A stretch of DNA of 64,000 nt from Pseudopyrenochaeta lycopersici. Lineage: Eukaryota > Ascomycota > Dothideomycetes > Pleosporales > Pseudopyrenochaetaceae. The translations under genes and the position numbers were made by a program. Below the pieces are notes generated by a model. The model saw nothing but the letters and a program-made list of their open reading frames with translations. It was not told the origin of the DNA and did no database searches. Positions 43,778 to 55,029 of the stretch are shown here, one piece after another. The stretch spans positions 496,001 to 560,000 of the forward strand of contig NHZP01000034.1 in the NCBI GenBank assembly GCA_003313425.1. Reading direction: 5' to 3'. How positions within the stretch are numbered: position 1 is the stretch's first letter; every line of letters starts with the position of its first letter.

Positions 43778-44285
43778 ACGCAGACCTCAACCCGTCACCT
43801 TCTTCGATGGAACAACATGGGGAGGAGCGACAACCGACCCCGTCGTTCCCAGCTCAAACGCAAGCACAGGCCCAATCCAGTCAGATCGACCGATGAACGC
43901 GATCGCGCCTTTGCTCAGACGGTCCCTCCACACTTGTGGTGATCCCGCAAATAAGTGTTCAGGTTCTGGCAAGGTAACTACTGCATCTTTATAGGAGGTG
44001 TAGACGATCACACGTTCGCTGGCTACGAACGTCAGTAGATTCACAGCACCGTGTTGGCGTAGCTCCCTTTCAAAGCTGTTGTGTCAGTTGGTGTTTCCAG
44101 TGTCGTCATGGTGACACGAGCGCCAATCTTAGTGTTCCTTCCGATGTGTAATCTTGGCTGAATCTAGCAGTTGGCAGTCAGGTCCAATGATAACATTGTC
44201 ACCAATAGAGACGTTTTAGCCATAGTCACAGTGAAAAGGCGTAGCAACATGTGCACCCTCCTTTAGAATCCGGTCTCGAAGAGAT
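43778..44285 (-). pseudogene. Decayed sugar O-acetyltransferase (left-handed beta-helix) relic
   Basis: From about 44285 downward the minus strand reads RILKEGAHVATPFHCDYG, a stop, then NVSIGDNVIIGPDCQLLDS, the hexapeptide-repeat signature of maltose/galactoside acetyltransferases. Further stops and frame changes follow. The part from 44044 to 43790 is open (NLLTFVASERVIVYTSY…) but I do not recognise it. The relic lies just after the stop of the SesB-NACHT-ANK gene on the same strand. Confidence 0.55.
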
Positions 44286-47200
44286 CTAGCGGGGCAAAGC
44301 TCGCTGCTCTACACTCCTCTCTGCATCCTTGTCCCACAGAGTCTCCAAAAACTCCGACACCTCAGTTTGCCCTTCCGCTCTGGCAACATCAACTGCCGTA
44401 TACCCCCTTTGGTTCTTCATATGTAGACTCGCTCCCCATGATAGCAGCAGCTGCACCACGTCTAGGTATCCGTAGCTCGCAGCCCAAATTAATGCCGTGC
44501 GACCGTAGCCGTCTTGCCGGTCGATTTGCACGCGGCGGGTTGAAAGAAGCGCTTCCACCGTCGCAGGGGACCGGACGAAGAGTGCCCATAGCAGCGGCGT
44601 CCAAGCGTCTACATCCACATCGTCCTCACCGCTACACTTGTTCTTGAGTAAAGTACGTAGTGTGTCGGTATGGCCGCCTTGACATGCCCATGAGATTGCA
44701 TTCCGTAGGTCGTTGTCTTTGGTGGCTTTGTCAACGCCCGTCTTGTGCATCAAAATACTGACCGCTTCTCTTTGGCCGTTCCCTGCAGCCCATGACAATG
44801 GAGAGCGTCCTTTGGTATCTTTGAGATTGAGATCAACGGAGGGGTGTCGAAGTAGGACCTTCAAAGCGCTTAGGGTGCCTTCCCCCGCCGCCCAGGATAG
44901 GACTGAGCGTCCAGCTTTGTCGACTTTGTTGATGTCGATTGATGGCTGCTTTAGCAATAATTGCGCGATACTTGCATGGTCTCCTTGCACAGCCCAGAAG
45001 AGTGGCGTCCAATATATATTATCTTGGTCGTCAGGTCTGAATGCTCCACTTTCCAAAAGCGCTTCTACAACCTCCAAGTGCCCATTCCCTGCGGCAAAAG
45101 ACAGTGCTGATCTTCCAGATTTTCCCCGCAAAGTTTTCTCTGTACATGAATCGTTGAGGAGTATCTTGACAGCATCAAGATGCCCATATTGCGCAGATAT
45201 AGTCAGAGGTGTTTGCCGATCGAGACCAATGCCGTTTGAGTTTGTGCCATGTTGAAGCAACAATCTGATAGAGTCCAAGGAAGACATTCTCGCCGCCCAA
45301 AACAACGCTCGGACTTTTCTTGCTTCGCTATCATAATCTGCCTTTGCCAATGTCTCGGTAAGCAGCATGGACAGGTTGAAGAATGCGGCTACTTCAATCG
45401 TCTCAAAACTATCTGGAAATGGGTATTCCATATTTTTTTTGATCCAGTAGTACTTCAACCAGTTTGTCAGAACGCAGCTCGAGCTCGCTGTCAGTCGATG
45501 AACAGACTCCAGGGCATCTTTTGGGGCAATGTCTTCGCATAGCGAGAAGTGCTCTGCCCAAGAGGTTGCAGCGTAGTCAAAAAATTTGTATTCTTGCGCG
45601 ATCAGAGTACATTGCTCCTCGTCCATAGTCTGTGGGTCTTTAAAGAGGTTGTCAAGGCTGAGATGATCGTCTAGGGTAAGAGGGCCATCTAAGCCCGATG
45701 TATCAAAGTCCGTGAATGGGAGCGAAGGAAATGAATTGGGCGAGCTGGAATCAAGGCTCGTCCGTCCCGGGGCAAAAACATCCGATTGAAAGTCCTGCAG
45801 AAGAAGGTATCGCATGCATGACTGGGATATGCTCAGCGCTGCATCCGCTAAAGGTACCGCGAGGCTCTGCACTATCTTGTCTGTAGAACGTACTGAGAGC
45901 TCTGTCAGATATTCTTTAGCGGACTGGTGTATGAGCGAGACTTTCCAATCTTCGTTTGTGCTATGATTAACATCCTTGATGCGGATGAAGGGCCCCACAA
46001 TATTTTGAAGTGTTGAGCTAATAGAGAGCTGCAAGTCATCTACAAGATCGGCCACAGCTTTGTGTTTTTGATCAATTGTGAACGCAGTGTTCATCTCCAT
46101 CAATGTCAGGTGTCTGGAACCTCCGATGAGCAGTCGAAAGAACTTTCCAGCGTCTTCCCGGTCCTCAGATGAAATTCCACGTATGAATCTACTATATGTA
46201 GCTTCCAGACTCTCGGGGAATGTGTTGATGATTCGCTCGAACTCGTTCTTCGACGCCCTTTTACTTGCTTCAAGGCTATGGAGCACCATATTCAGCCAGA
46301 GAAAATTCTGGTCAGACTTGGAGTACAGCACTTGTTCTAGATAATGCTTGGTTTCATTGTTGCAACGGAACTTGTTTGCAATCTCGCCAACCTTGCTTCG
46401 AATGACTAGCTTGACGTCCTTACTGATATCGTTCTGATTTTTCTCGATTGGTAGTCTGGTTTTCATCAACCCCGTGAGGTTGTAAGAATTGCCGAGCGAT
46501 GGCCGGCTGGTTATTAGAAACTTTATACAGTTCTGGGATTGTCGATAATTTTCCTGGGGCTCGTTCACTAATTGCATCATAGCGTTCAGGAAGCTCTTGC
46601 GCGTCCTTACTTCACACTCATCGATCGCGTCAACTATAATTCGGACAGCGCCTGACGTAGAATCTGCAACTATTTTTAGGAACAATTCCCACAGTGCCGG
46701 GAAGGAGTTTGCGAGGCTAGGCCCGTCCAATTCGTATCGACTCTTTACATGCCTGATGAGTTTCCGATGTTGTTGTAGGATTTGATATAGGATGCCTCGA
46801 AGTATAGCGTTTCCATCTCTCTGAGACCTGACTTTGTCGTCGCAGAAGAAGAAAAAGACTTGAGGCCTGACAGAGTCGGTGCGACCCAGTCTTAGGTGGT
46901 CTGCTAGATAGGCAGAAAGCATGGTTTTGCCGCAACCAGGTTCACCCGTGACCCAAAGTAGTCTCGTTTCTTCAGTGGCTATCCAAGACAAATATGCAGG
47001 GTGGGTCAGAATCCAACTGCAGGTCCCTTGCACTGGCTTTGGTAGTTGTGCTTTGTATTCTGCGAGGTAGATTGAGTTCAGCAGGACCATGCAGGATCTT
47101 TCAGCCTCGCTTAGAGCTAATCGGTTGCTTAGTTGGCGCTGCACTGTGGCTCGTCTACTATTACGTACACTGATTGGATGATGTCCGGTTCGCATTCTTT

Positions 47201-48335
47201 GACATCTCTCGGTTCAAGGGGGTTGTTCCAGCCAATCGTTTGATAGCCCTTAAGGCGTAGCTGTAACCCTCATCCATTGCCCCTTCGAAACGACACATGG
47301 TTCTATGGTTCGCAAAAAGTGGTATGATATCCTCACCTGGGATTTCCATTATGGCAGAATGCTGATCAACAACCTATATTTACAGATGAATTAGTCGCTG
47401 CTTCATATAGATGCATTCCCTGGAAATAGTCTCACCAATTCAGACAGCCCGGGCATTGTTTCCGTTTCGTGGAAAGTGACAATCTCCAAATTTCTCAAAC
47501 GATTTCGGGAAGAGACGGCGAGTTCACTTAGTACTTGGGAATTGGATCCCAGGGTTGTGAGAAGATCGGCTCGTACTGAGCCAGCTATGCCTGCGGTCTG
47601 TGAAGCGCTTAAACACACGTTAACTACTCTTCCCACAATTTTCCCGATATCGGCTCCCTTAGAGCCGCGATGTGGTGTTCCAAAGAATACAATCCCTGAA
47701 GCAGCAGACAGTATGTCACCATATAGGCGGTCATCTTCATGCGCCAGAACAAGGGCCTCGAGATAAATTAGAATTCCATGGACACGGTCTTATCGAAGCT
47801 CTCACCTGCTTACACACTATGCCCCCAAGACTATGGCAGACGAATACTATCGGACGCTGGTTCCCTTCTGAAACGGCAGAGAGAGAGATCAGGAGGTTCC
47901 GGGAGTAGTCTCGTAATGTAGCTACTGAACTGCTCCAGAAGAGCTCAGATGGATAACCGTAGGTAAATACCCGGGTCCCGGGAAGGCTAACCGGAAGAAG
48001 ATCTCGAAGCCACAAAGTCCCGTTCTCGTGTTGCCATGTTGTATAAGCGTCCCCATTTAGGCCATGTATGGCCACGATATCTACTCCAGTAAGTCCTTTC
48101 GTGTCGTCAGGCGGCTCGTGATTGCTGAGAAGGAAGAGGCCGTAGGGTTTTGTGCGTGCGGTGGCTGGCGTCGGGGCCTGCGAGGAATGCTGTTTGGGGG
48201 AAGCTTTCTAAGGGATCGATTAACGTCAGAAGTGCGTTTCAAAGCTTGCTTGTAATGTTGATTCAGACGGCTACTAACCTCGGGAGCTAGCTCCTTCCGT
48301 TTTAGTTTCCGTAGTGTGTTGCGCAAACCTAGCAT
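44286..48335 (-). CDS. SesB-type esterase - NACHT - ankyrin NLR (1271 aa)
   Basis: A fungal STAND receptor with an N-terminal esterase-like (SesB/lipase) effector domain, a NACHT switch and ankyrin sensor repeats, expected to act in non-self recognition. Five exons fit: 48335-48279, 48207-47806, 47756-47436, 47373-47169 and 47116-44286. Introns are 71, 49, 62 and 52 nt with GTTAGT, GTGAGA and GTACGT donors and CTGAC/CTAAT/CTAAG branches. Phases give 1271 residues. Esterase: PYGLFLLSNHEPPDD, VDIVAIHGLNGDAYTTW, nucleophile FVCHSLGGIVCKQ (Ser about 145), GIVFFGTPHRGS. NACHT: GEPGCGKTM at about 386, Walker B VRIIVDAIDECE at about 487, HQSAKEYL later. About nine ankyrin repeats occupy roughly 950-1260. 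The start at 48335 was chosen over one 36 codons upstream because the extra part looks like leader. It looks intact. Confidence 0.88.
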
Positions 48336-48559
48336 CGCATTCGATTCGAACTGGTTGCACTTGGGCGTGGTAATTGGGTTGCGCCAAATACGGTGGTGGG
48401 TAGCTGTTGCTGTATGGAGCAATTGGGACGAGAAGAAAGACATGCTCCCTCACTCAACCGCGCATGACTGTGCCGCAGGTGTCCCGCACTAGTCCCGCTT
48501 CGTTGCTCTCAACCTGCTAGTGTCGATTGGTGACAGATTTGGCCAATCACGATGCAGCA
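48336..48559. other. 5' flank of the SesB-NACHT-ANK gene
   Basis: About 220 bp between the NLR start and the pogo fragment, without features I can name. It presumably holds the NLR promoter. Confidence 0.3.
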
Positions 48560-48945
48560 TCAAGCGCAGAGGGCAACGTCACTTTTCCCGGCCTTGATGT
48601 TCTTCTCTGTAAACACCTCTAGTCTAACCTTGAGATAGGTAGACAGGAAGTCTAGCTTATTGACGTGAAATGTGCCCTCGTGCGCGAGCTCTTCTATCTC
48701 TCTGCCGTACACGCGCTGAAGAGGAGAGTAGCAGCCAACGCCAAGAGGCTGCAGGAGATGCGAGGTATGAGGAGGCATGCAGAGGCTAATAATTCTGTTC
48801 TCCTTGCAGTACTGGTCAAACTCAGGTGTTGCGTGGCTGCTATGGCCGTCTAGTATAAGCAGGCGATAGGCTCCATGAGCGCTGCAGGCAGTGTGTCTGT
48901 CAAAGTGTTTCAGCCAGGCAAAGCCTAGCTCACGGTCTTTTTGGC
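48560..48945 (-). pseudogene. Pogo/Fot1 (DDE_1) transposase fragment
   Basis: The minus strand reads LGFAWLKHFDRHTACSAHG, YRLLILDGHSSHATPEF, then MPPHTSHLLQPLGVGCYSPL. This is the catalytic part of a Fot1/pogo transposase. The usual catalytic Asp of QPLD is Gly here. A frame change lies near 48685. The lower boundary falls inside a C-terminal segment. Inactive fragment. Confidence 0.85.
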
Positions 48946-49336
48946 TTTTTCAGGGTCTTCGACAAATCCTGTTGTCTTGAGTGCTGTATCAATGTACGGA
49001 CATTGGCCCCAGAAATGAGTATCTCCACCTTAAACGTACTCGGCGAGCGAGTCGCGCACCCGAAAATACACCAAAAAGCTAGATTGTCACAGCTGAATAC
49101 CTCCACAACTACTGAGTAAATATTTATAAAACTTATAATATAAGCTTCTCGCTATATACTCTGCTGTTGTTCTTGTGGTTTCCAAAAATTTGAGTTCTTG
49201 CTGTTTTCGTGTTTTTGTTCTAACGTGGCTTGGATATTGATAGGTTGCAATGCACGGACCGCTTTATTGATCAGGTGATGCCAGCACGGACCAGATCAAC
49301 ATCCGCATTCTATGGTACTTCCGTGACCCGAAGCTC
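48946..49336. other. Intergenic, with an AT-rich stretch
   Basis: Faint continuation of the pogo relic up to about 49020, then AT-rich sequence (49100-49200). Upstream region of the kinase-like gene. Confidence 0.35.
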
Positions 49337-50149
49337 ATGTCAAATGCTTTCGTCATCGTCTTTAACATGGATGTGGAAACCACCTGCACGGCTCTTAAAT
49401 TGCTTAAATCAACGTACGGCGAAGCCCAGTTTGCTCGACTTGCGTATGAGAGCCCTGATACTGTTCGTAAATGGGGCGATGCCTTCCGTCTTCGCAGAGA
49501 GGTCGAAGCCATGAATTACGTACAAAGCCACACCTCCATCCCTATCCCGACTATTCTTGACATACGCCTTGGCACAGATGGGGGTGAAGAACAAAGCTGG
49601 ATCGTTATGAAACGGCTCCCCGGGTGCCAGCTTGGAGAAGCGTGGCCTACCATGACCGAAAGCGCCCGAGAACAAACAATCCGCCAGCTTAAGTCATTCT
49701 TCGAGCAGTTGCATCGCCTTCACCCGCCTGAACCTGGATGGATCGGATCTTGCTCCGGGGGCCCAGCATACGATCACCGGCTGAATAACATGTCTACATG
49801 TGGACCTTTCGCGTCCGTCAGCGAATTTCACAACTACCTAGTTGATCCAGTCAGGAACTGTCCACGGCCGGAGTGGGTAGACAAATATCGCAGCTTGCTT
49901 CCCGACAGCCACCGTATATTATTTGCACACGCAGATGTCTCATGGGAAAATATCCTTTTGGACCCTGGAACTGGCAATGTCACCGGAATTTTGGACTGGG
50001 AGATGGCGGGTTTTTGGCCCGAGTGGTGGGAGTATAGAAAAGCATTGTTTGGCGCCCGGAGTCAGCTGTGGTGGATCAACATTTTGAAGGAAATCATACC
50101 GGAGTATCGAAGCGAGGCGGAAACGGACATGGAATTGGAAATGTTCTAG
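49337..50149 (+). CDS. Aminoglycoside-phosphotransferase/choline-kinase-like kinase (270 aa)
   Basis: A small-molecule kinase fold (APH family) common and mostly uncharacterised in fungi. Single exon of 270 residues. After an N-lobe with RREVEAMNYVQSHTSIPIP and SWIVMKRLPG it has the catalytic loop LFAHADVSWENILLDP (His about 198, Asp about 200, Asn about 205) and the metal-binding DWEMAGFWPEWWEY. The N-terminus is short, so a first exon may exist upstream, although I could not fix one. The start at 49337 is the first ATG in frame. The substrate is unknown. Resistance to aminoglycosides is not implied. Confidence 0.8.
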   Translation: MSNAFVIVFNMDVETTCTALKLLKSTYGEAQFARLAYESPDTVRKWGDAFRLRREVEAMNYVQSHTSIPIPTILDIRLGTDGGEEQSWIVMKRLPGCQLGEAWPTMTESAREQTIRQLKSFFEQLHRLHPPEPGWIGSCSGGPAYDHRLNNMSTCGPFASVSEFHNYLVDPVRNCPRPEWVDKYRSLLPDSHRILFAHADVSWENILLDPGTGNVTGILDWEMAGFWPEWWEYRKALFGARSQLWWINILKEIIPEYRSEAETDMELEMF

Positions 50150-50193
50150 ATGCAATCACCTTCGCTAAAGTGCTTGCCATGTGAAGAATCCAG

Positions 50194-50613
50194 TCAATTC
50201 TCTTTCAACCAATTCTTCACAGCCTCTTGGGTGAGATAATCATAAATAAATCCCTCCTCCTTCAGCTTCTCGAGCCCCTCTAGCGCCCAATCCTGGCAGT
50301 TCCATCCAGAGGACTCAACGGTGTCGATACGCACTCCTTTCAAAATCTCATGGACCCTGTCGAACTTTGACTCCTCCACCTCACCGACCTCCAATTCTTC
50401 CTTGCGAGAACCTGATTTTGCAAGGTCTACGTCTTCCGGGCCTTTGTAGTAGAAGGCTCCAGGCATTCCGCGGAGTTGATGCGCGATGCCCAGATTTTTG
50501 CCCGCTTTCACCTCGAGTTGGATGAAATACGACCAGTGATAGGGTTTGACTTTGCCTGTGGTGGAGTACATACCACGGTCGTAGGTAACGAGGTGAAGAC
50601 TGCGCTTCACCAT
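50194..50613 (-). CDS. Conserved-looking fungal hypothetical protein (139 aa)
   Basis: The frame is open from 50730, but the segment before MVKRSLHLVTYD looks like leader, so I start at 50613. The 139 residues contain SLHLVTYDRGMYSTTG, KPYHWSYFIQLEV, and near the end SGWNCQDWALEGLEKLKEEG. This W/F-rich beginning and NCQDW near the end recall a widespread fungal family of unknown function. No signal peptide or membrane helix. It is convergent with the APH-like gene, with 44 bp between stops. Confidence 0.6.
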   Translation of the reverse strand: MVKRSLHLVTYDRGMYSTTGKVKPYHWSYFIQLEVKAGKNLGIAHQLRGMPGAFYYKGPEDVDLAKSGSRKEELEVGEVEESKFDRVHEILKGVRIDTVESSGWNCQDWALEGLEKLKEEGFIYDYLTQEAVKNWLKEN

Positions 50614-51465
50614 TGCAAGGAAGCGTTGCTTGAGGTCTGGACAAACGCCAACGGAAGCTGTGTTAGTCACGGACGCGCTCTGCGGGTCGAAGGGGAAAGG
50701 GAGGGGGCAAAAGGGGGCAACGTACAACAACGGTGATATCGCTCTCTAGATTTAGTTTATGCAGCAGCTCGGGCTCTGCCTGGATAATGGGTGTGATATA
50801 TGTTCGGGAGCAATGAACGGAGAATATTTGATTGCAAAATTGTCGACGGGTAGCGAGAGATTTGAGCAACCTATTTGTATTCACTACCTTTCCTGCATAC
50901 CCTCCAAATCGAGCAATCTTATCTCCAATGCGAGGGCCATATCTCCTTCAGCAGGCGCCTAGCCAAGCGTATCGCCGCCCCTAGGCCACATTGGGAGGTG
51001 ACCATGCGGTCGGCGCTTGACTAGACGCATCATCTCGCATTAGACACGCTCTGGCCAGTGAAGCGTGGTATCTCAACCCACTGGGCACATTGTCGTCGTC
51101 AATATGCACCATGCTTGCCTACGCTGCACAGATATAGGCGGAGGAACTAATATATTGCGGTTTGACACGATTAAGCTGTTGGCCTTGCTGGTCCAGCTTA
51201 TCTGTGAATTCCGAAGGTCCAGAAAAGAGGGACCGGTTGCAGTCGTTCTTCGAGGACCAAAACAGGCACATACGCCAGGCATCTATTTCTAGAACATGGA
51301 CGGGTATAATTAGGCACGAAGGTTTTCCTTGTCATAAGGAGGGACAGTAGTGTTCTTCATTTCGATGTTTTTGGATGTTTCATAAAACCAATAACTTATC
51401 GCAAGAGGGCAAAATTATTATATTAGTGTCAATGCAATAGAAGAGTTTAAAGGGTGGACAGTATT
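50614..51465. other. Intergenic region, nothing recognised
   Basis: About 850 bp with overlapping short frames and no recognisable motif. The part nearest 50614 may be promoter for the minus-strand gene. Confidence 0.4.
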
Positions 51466-52248
51466 GACAACACGACCCTCCTTCCAATAAGGCTACCAAG
51501 CGAACTAAAGGGCGAACAAACAACAATACTTGGAACGAAGCACGCGAACCGTGCGAAGCAAGAGGAGAGAAAGTTTGCGATAACGCCTACCACGACATTT
51601 GGTACTGCAAGCACTGTGGGCTAACGAAAAATGAAAGACCTCGCATTAGCATGCAACCCTGCAATTGAAGACCTTCTGATTACATCCCGCGATAGGGGTA
51701 TAAAGATTATCGATGCAAACTTTTCGCTGTACGCCTCACAACTGAGAGACGCCCCTTAAGACGCTCAATCAATGATCCACATCTCAACCGACCTCTGGAC
51801 GTCGCCACATCGGCATGCTATGCTAGCAGTATGTCTTCAATGGGTTGATAAGGTTCATCAGCTTCGAAAGGCACTGCTAAGACTGCCAGAATGCCAGTAC
51901 AGCCACAGAGGCGAGGCACAGGCGGCTTTGGTCGCCAAAGTCCTACGCAACTTCAACGTCTTGAACGTAGGCTACTAGGTAGGGGACAATGCCATTTCAA
52001 ACGATACATGCCTAGAGTCATTATCTGAGATCCTGAAGGCAGAACTTGGGGGAACTAGGTCCCCTAGTTGATCCGATTAATACTGATGTCGGGCAGATCG
52101 ACCTCGATCCTAAATCGATGTATCGGACATATCATCAACCCCTTCTTGCAATCCTTCTTCTCGCTCGTTTACAAGAAGCTCTCAGAGCAGCCCCTTGATG
52201 CCGCTGATGATGTATATAGTTGTCAGATTACACAAGTGCTGTAAGGCC
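51466..52248 (+). pseudogene. hAT transposase relic
   Basis: Pieces in order: a BED-finger-like DIWYCKHCG (about 51596), ALACNPAIEDLLITSRDRG and FSLYASQLRDA (about 51645-51755), then the hAT block MIHISTDLWTSPHRHAMLA with first catalytic Asp (about 51775). VGDNAISNDTCLESLSEIL follows an in-frame stop (about 51980). Several frame changes. This fungal hAT copy is a different lineage from the 57-60 kb element. Confidence 0.8.
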
Positions 52249-52443
52249 TGTTAAATATAAAAGATAAACTCAAAAAGTACTACACATGAAAGGGCGATTA
52301 ATAGAAGGACCGATACTACGGCCTTCGGAACCTCCGGAAGCAAAGCAGTCATAGAAAGGAGGGGAGAGAACACAGAATCAATCCATCACGTTGATCATCA
52401 AAATTCATCAAAGATTCAAGCCAAATAGTCCTTGAATCTGACA
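52249..52443 (-). repeat. Solo LTR candidate, 195 bp
   Basis: On the minus strand it begins TGTCAGATTCAAGGACT and ends TATATTTAACA, the TG…CA form of an LTR. About 110 bp of its start is repeated at 19987-20096. No matching 5-bp target duplication was found, so the ends are inferred. Confidence 0.6.
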
Positions 52444-52884
52444 ATAGTACACATATGCTCAACCATGTCTCTGCTACACTCAGTGCAGATATACATCATA
52501 TGGGGCCGCTGGCGAAGACTGCGGCGCAGCAAGGACAGCCCTCAAAGAAGGGCAACAAGGTCAAATCGACGGCAAAGGCTAATCACCAGCCGATCACTGA
52601 ACTTCCTGATGAAGACTGGTTGTAACACTACATACTCGATACTCGAAACTACCGGTGTGGCCGTTGCCCTACAATGTCGCGTTGCACACATATGGACCTA
52701 GCACGGAGCTCATGAGAGAATTTGATCCAGCGCAGCTACCACCGTATCCCCATTTTCTGCTCCATGTTTGCCTCCCTTTGCTGGTTTAGCATACCACGCA
52801 AGATTCAGAGATGGCTCCATAAGATTGTCGTTGCGAAGCCCAGAAACAGGAACAAAGGGAGTACTACGCCAGTTTCAGTATCAC
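52444..52884. other. Short intergenic stretch
   Basis: Contains a plus-strand frame piece (LAKTAAQQGQPSKKGNKVK…) that may be the beginning of a transposon protein, too short to name. Confidence 0.3.
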
Positions 52885-53536
52885 TCAACTGGGACATGGA
52901 AGGGATAATCCATACCGTTCTATAGAAACTCCAAGACTCTGTAGCGCCGCTTTCGCGGCTCGGACTGATTCTGTGAACACGCCTTCGGACCATCCGAGTT
53001 CGTCCCTAAAGACGTGCGTTAGACTGTAAATACCAGTGAACTGGGATTCCTACAGCTTATTGACTAAAACGAGCCCATTTCCTTGGGCGAAGAGGGTCGC
53101 CACCCCTTTTAGTTGATTCCCGGTTTCCTGAAGCTGCTCGGCTATCTGGCCAGGCGAGATGATAAGCAGGACGCCGTTAGCGGTGGATGTTTCTTCTGGC
53201 AATTTGCTTAGCAGAGAATTGCGTGGTTGAAGTTGGTTAGAACATACCTGTCAAGGTAACCCTATGCATAGGCGTATTAAAGTAGAATGGGTCACTGCTT
53301 GCTCTGATCTCGTTGAATGCTTTGGCGTAAGTGGTATTGCCTCCTTTCTCAAGTCTTTCTAGGGTCCGCATATCTATGCCTCCGCACTGGGTACACATCA
53401 GTAGGTTCCAATTTCTTTTGATATTATACCGTACCATGTAGATTAGATGGCCCATTGTTGTCGCTTTTCCAGCGCCGGGGCTTCCAAGAACGACTAGTGT
53501 CTTGTCCTGGGCTGGCGTTTTGCCGCTATCAGTCAT
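52885..53536 (-). CDS. Degenerate EF-1alpha-like GTPase-domain protein (about 167 aa)
   Basis: Resembles domain 1 of translation elongation factor 1-alpha but is small and altered. Four exons on the minus strand fit: 53536-53435, 53386-53248, 53195-53054 and 53005-52885. Introns are 48-52 nt (GTACGG, GTATGT, GTAGGA donors; CTGAT, CTAAG, CTAAC branches). Total 167 residues. Similar segments are LVVLGSPGAGKATTMGHLIY, CGGIDMRTLERLEKGG, FNTPMHRVTLT, GVLLIISP, and NKLDELGWSEGVFTE, where the G4 NKxD is formed by splicing. The G1 loop ends GKA instead of GKS/T, and the G3 D-x-x-G segment is missing. GTP hydrolysis is therefore doubtful. Domains 2 and 3 are absent. It may be a member of a divergent fungal EF-Tu-like group or a decaying duplicate. 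Confidence 0.5.
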
Positions 53537-54337
53537 TGTAGACAAATAGTGACTATTTAACTCATGCGCCTGGGGGCGGGCGAGGTTCTAGCTGGGACGG
53601 TCACAGACTCGCTCCTTTTCGTTGCTTCATGATGTGGCAGCCTAAGTTTTGTGGGATCGGCAAAACCCCGCTCTATCACGTGAGATTTTGGAGTCTCCGT
53701 GAACCACCCCAAAACACACATAGAATCGTTAAAATCGCAACTTCACCCTGAAATCAAGGCCAGCTGTCCCCAGAGGTCCGCCTTTTCTTCCTCCACCATT
53801 ATCTACATCTGCCGCCCAGCTTATCTAGATACTGGTCTTAATACTAATGTATTCTTTCTTCTAGGCTCATAAGGGCATCCGTTGTACCTACAGTTTCCAC
53901 CCAGTGCTCGGCTTCGTCTACTCGTCTTCGATCTTAACTGCCCAAAGATACGCATCTACTCTATAATCGTGATGGCTTTGGTAGCTCACATGAGATTGTT
54001 CGGGATTGCATAGAGGTTGTATTGTCCTAGAAGGCGACCAAATTCCCAAGGAGTTTGTGCTTCCTGCAACCAAGGAGGTTATGACCAACGGTCTGTCGCC
54101 CCTCTCGGAAATTGCACTTGGAGTTGGTTAGGTCTGGGACTTGTCGCCACGAACAGGTTGAATCTCGAAATCAGAAAGGGCCAAAACATCGCTCCGGGAG
54201 CTGGCTTCATCGCGGGAACCAAAACGGGATGCACATTTAGGCTATAAATTCGCGCTGATCTCCGGCCCCCATCTATAGAATTAAGAAAGTAAAACAATAT
54301 AAGATCGTAACAAACTACATGGAAACGCTACAAGGTG
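53537..54337. other. Intergenic region, nothing recognised
   Basis: About 800 bp with no coding similarity that I can name. A plus-strand 76-codon frame at 54017 has no recognisable motif. Confidence 0.35.
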
Positions 54338-54991
54338 CTAAGACGCGTCAACATCAACTTTGCATATCCATACCCTTCCAATTCCGACACCGATGCCGAT
54401 CGTCTTCCCTGACACCGCCGAGCATAACGGCCGATAATCTGAGGGTAGCCACACCAGGTTCTCTGAATCATACGTTATCCATACATTATCTGAGCTTAAA
54501 CCCAGGCCACGATAATAAGGGTTATGAGGCTCTGAAATGGTTGTCGGTGTGCTTGAACCTGATGGAGCACGAATGTCGATAGTGCCAATTTCAGTATGAA
54601 GATAGGAGTTAGTTGTGTCAAATGAGATGCTGAAGAGTGTCTTGCCCATACTGAACGTTTGCAGGCACTCACTACTGCTCGCGTCCCAGATCTTGACCGT
54701 GTTGTCGTTGGACGCCGACGCGATCCGGGCCGAGTCGTGGGAGAAGGCCACTGAGTTGACTAACCCGCTATGGCCCTTCAGCGTCTGTATACACTTGCCA
54801 CTGCTCGCGTCCCAGGTCTTGACCGTTCTGTCGAAGGACGCCGACGCAAGCCGGGCCGAGTCGTGGGAGAAGGCCACTGAACTGACCGAATTGCTATGGC
54901 CTGCGAGCGTCTGCAGGCACTCGCCACAGCTCGCGTCCCAGATCTTGACCCGTCTGTCGAAGGACGCCGACGCGAGCCAGGCCGAGTTCAC
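54338..54991 (-). pseudogene. HNWD 3' relic: last WD40 repeats and C-terminal cap
   Basis: 217 open codons hold one partial and two full WD units (SVAFSHDSARLASASFD, TVKTWDASSG, TVKIWDASS) and the complete HNWD cap (TLFSISFDTTNSYLHTEIG … RVWICKVDVDAS). HNWD gene 1 has the same cap and gene 2 has lost it. The SHDSA type is closer to gene 2. There is no HET or NACHT part. Upstream the sequence breaks at about 55000, and a plus-strand HNWD start follows. A translated fragment is possible, but there is no sensible start. Confidence 0.85.
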
Positions 54992-55029
54992 GTTCTCCTA
55001 TCCCTAGGCTGACCTTTACAGTGAAAGGG

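Noticed and set aside
43468..43896. 142-codon frame joining HNWD residues to the 197-bp repeat
   Set aside because: The first third is a real HNWD relic, but the rest is the repeat read by chance; not a designed fusion protein.
50381..50736. Overlapping frames on both strands at the 50.2-50.7 kb gene
   Set aside because: Only the minus-strand frame with LHLVTYD and NCQDW looks like a fungal family; the others lack motifs.
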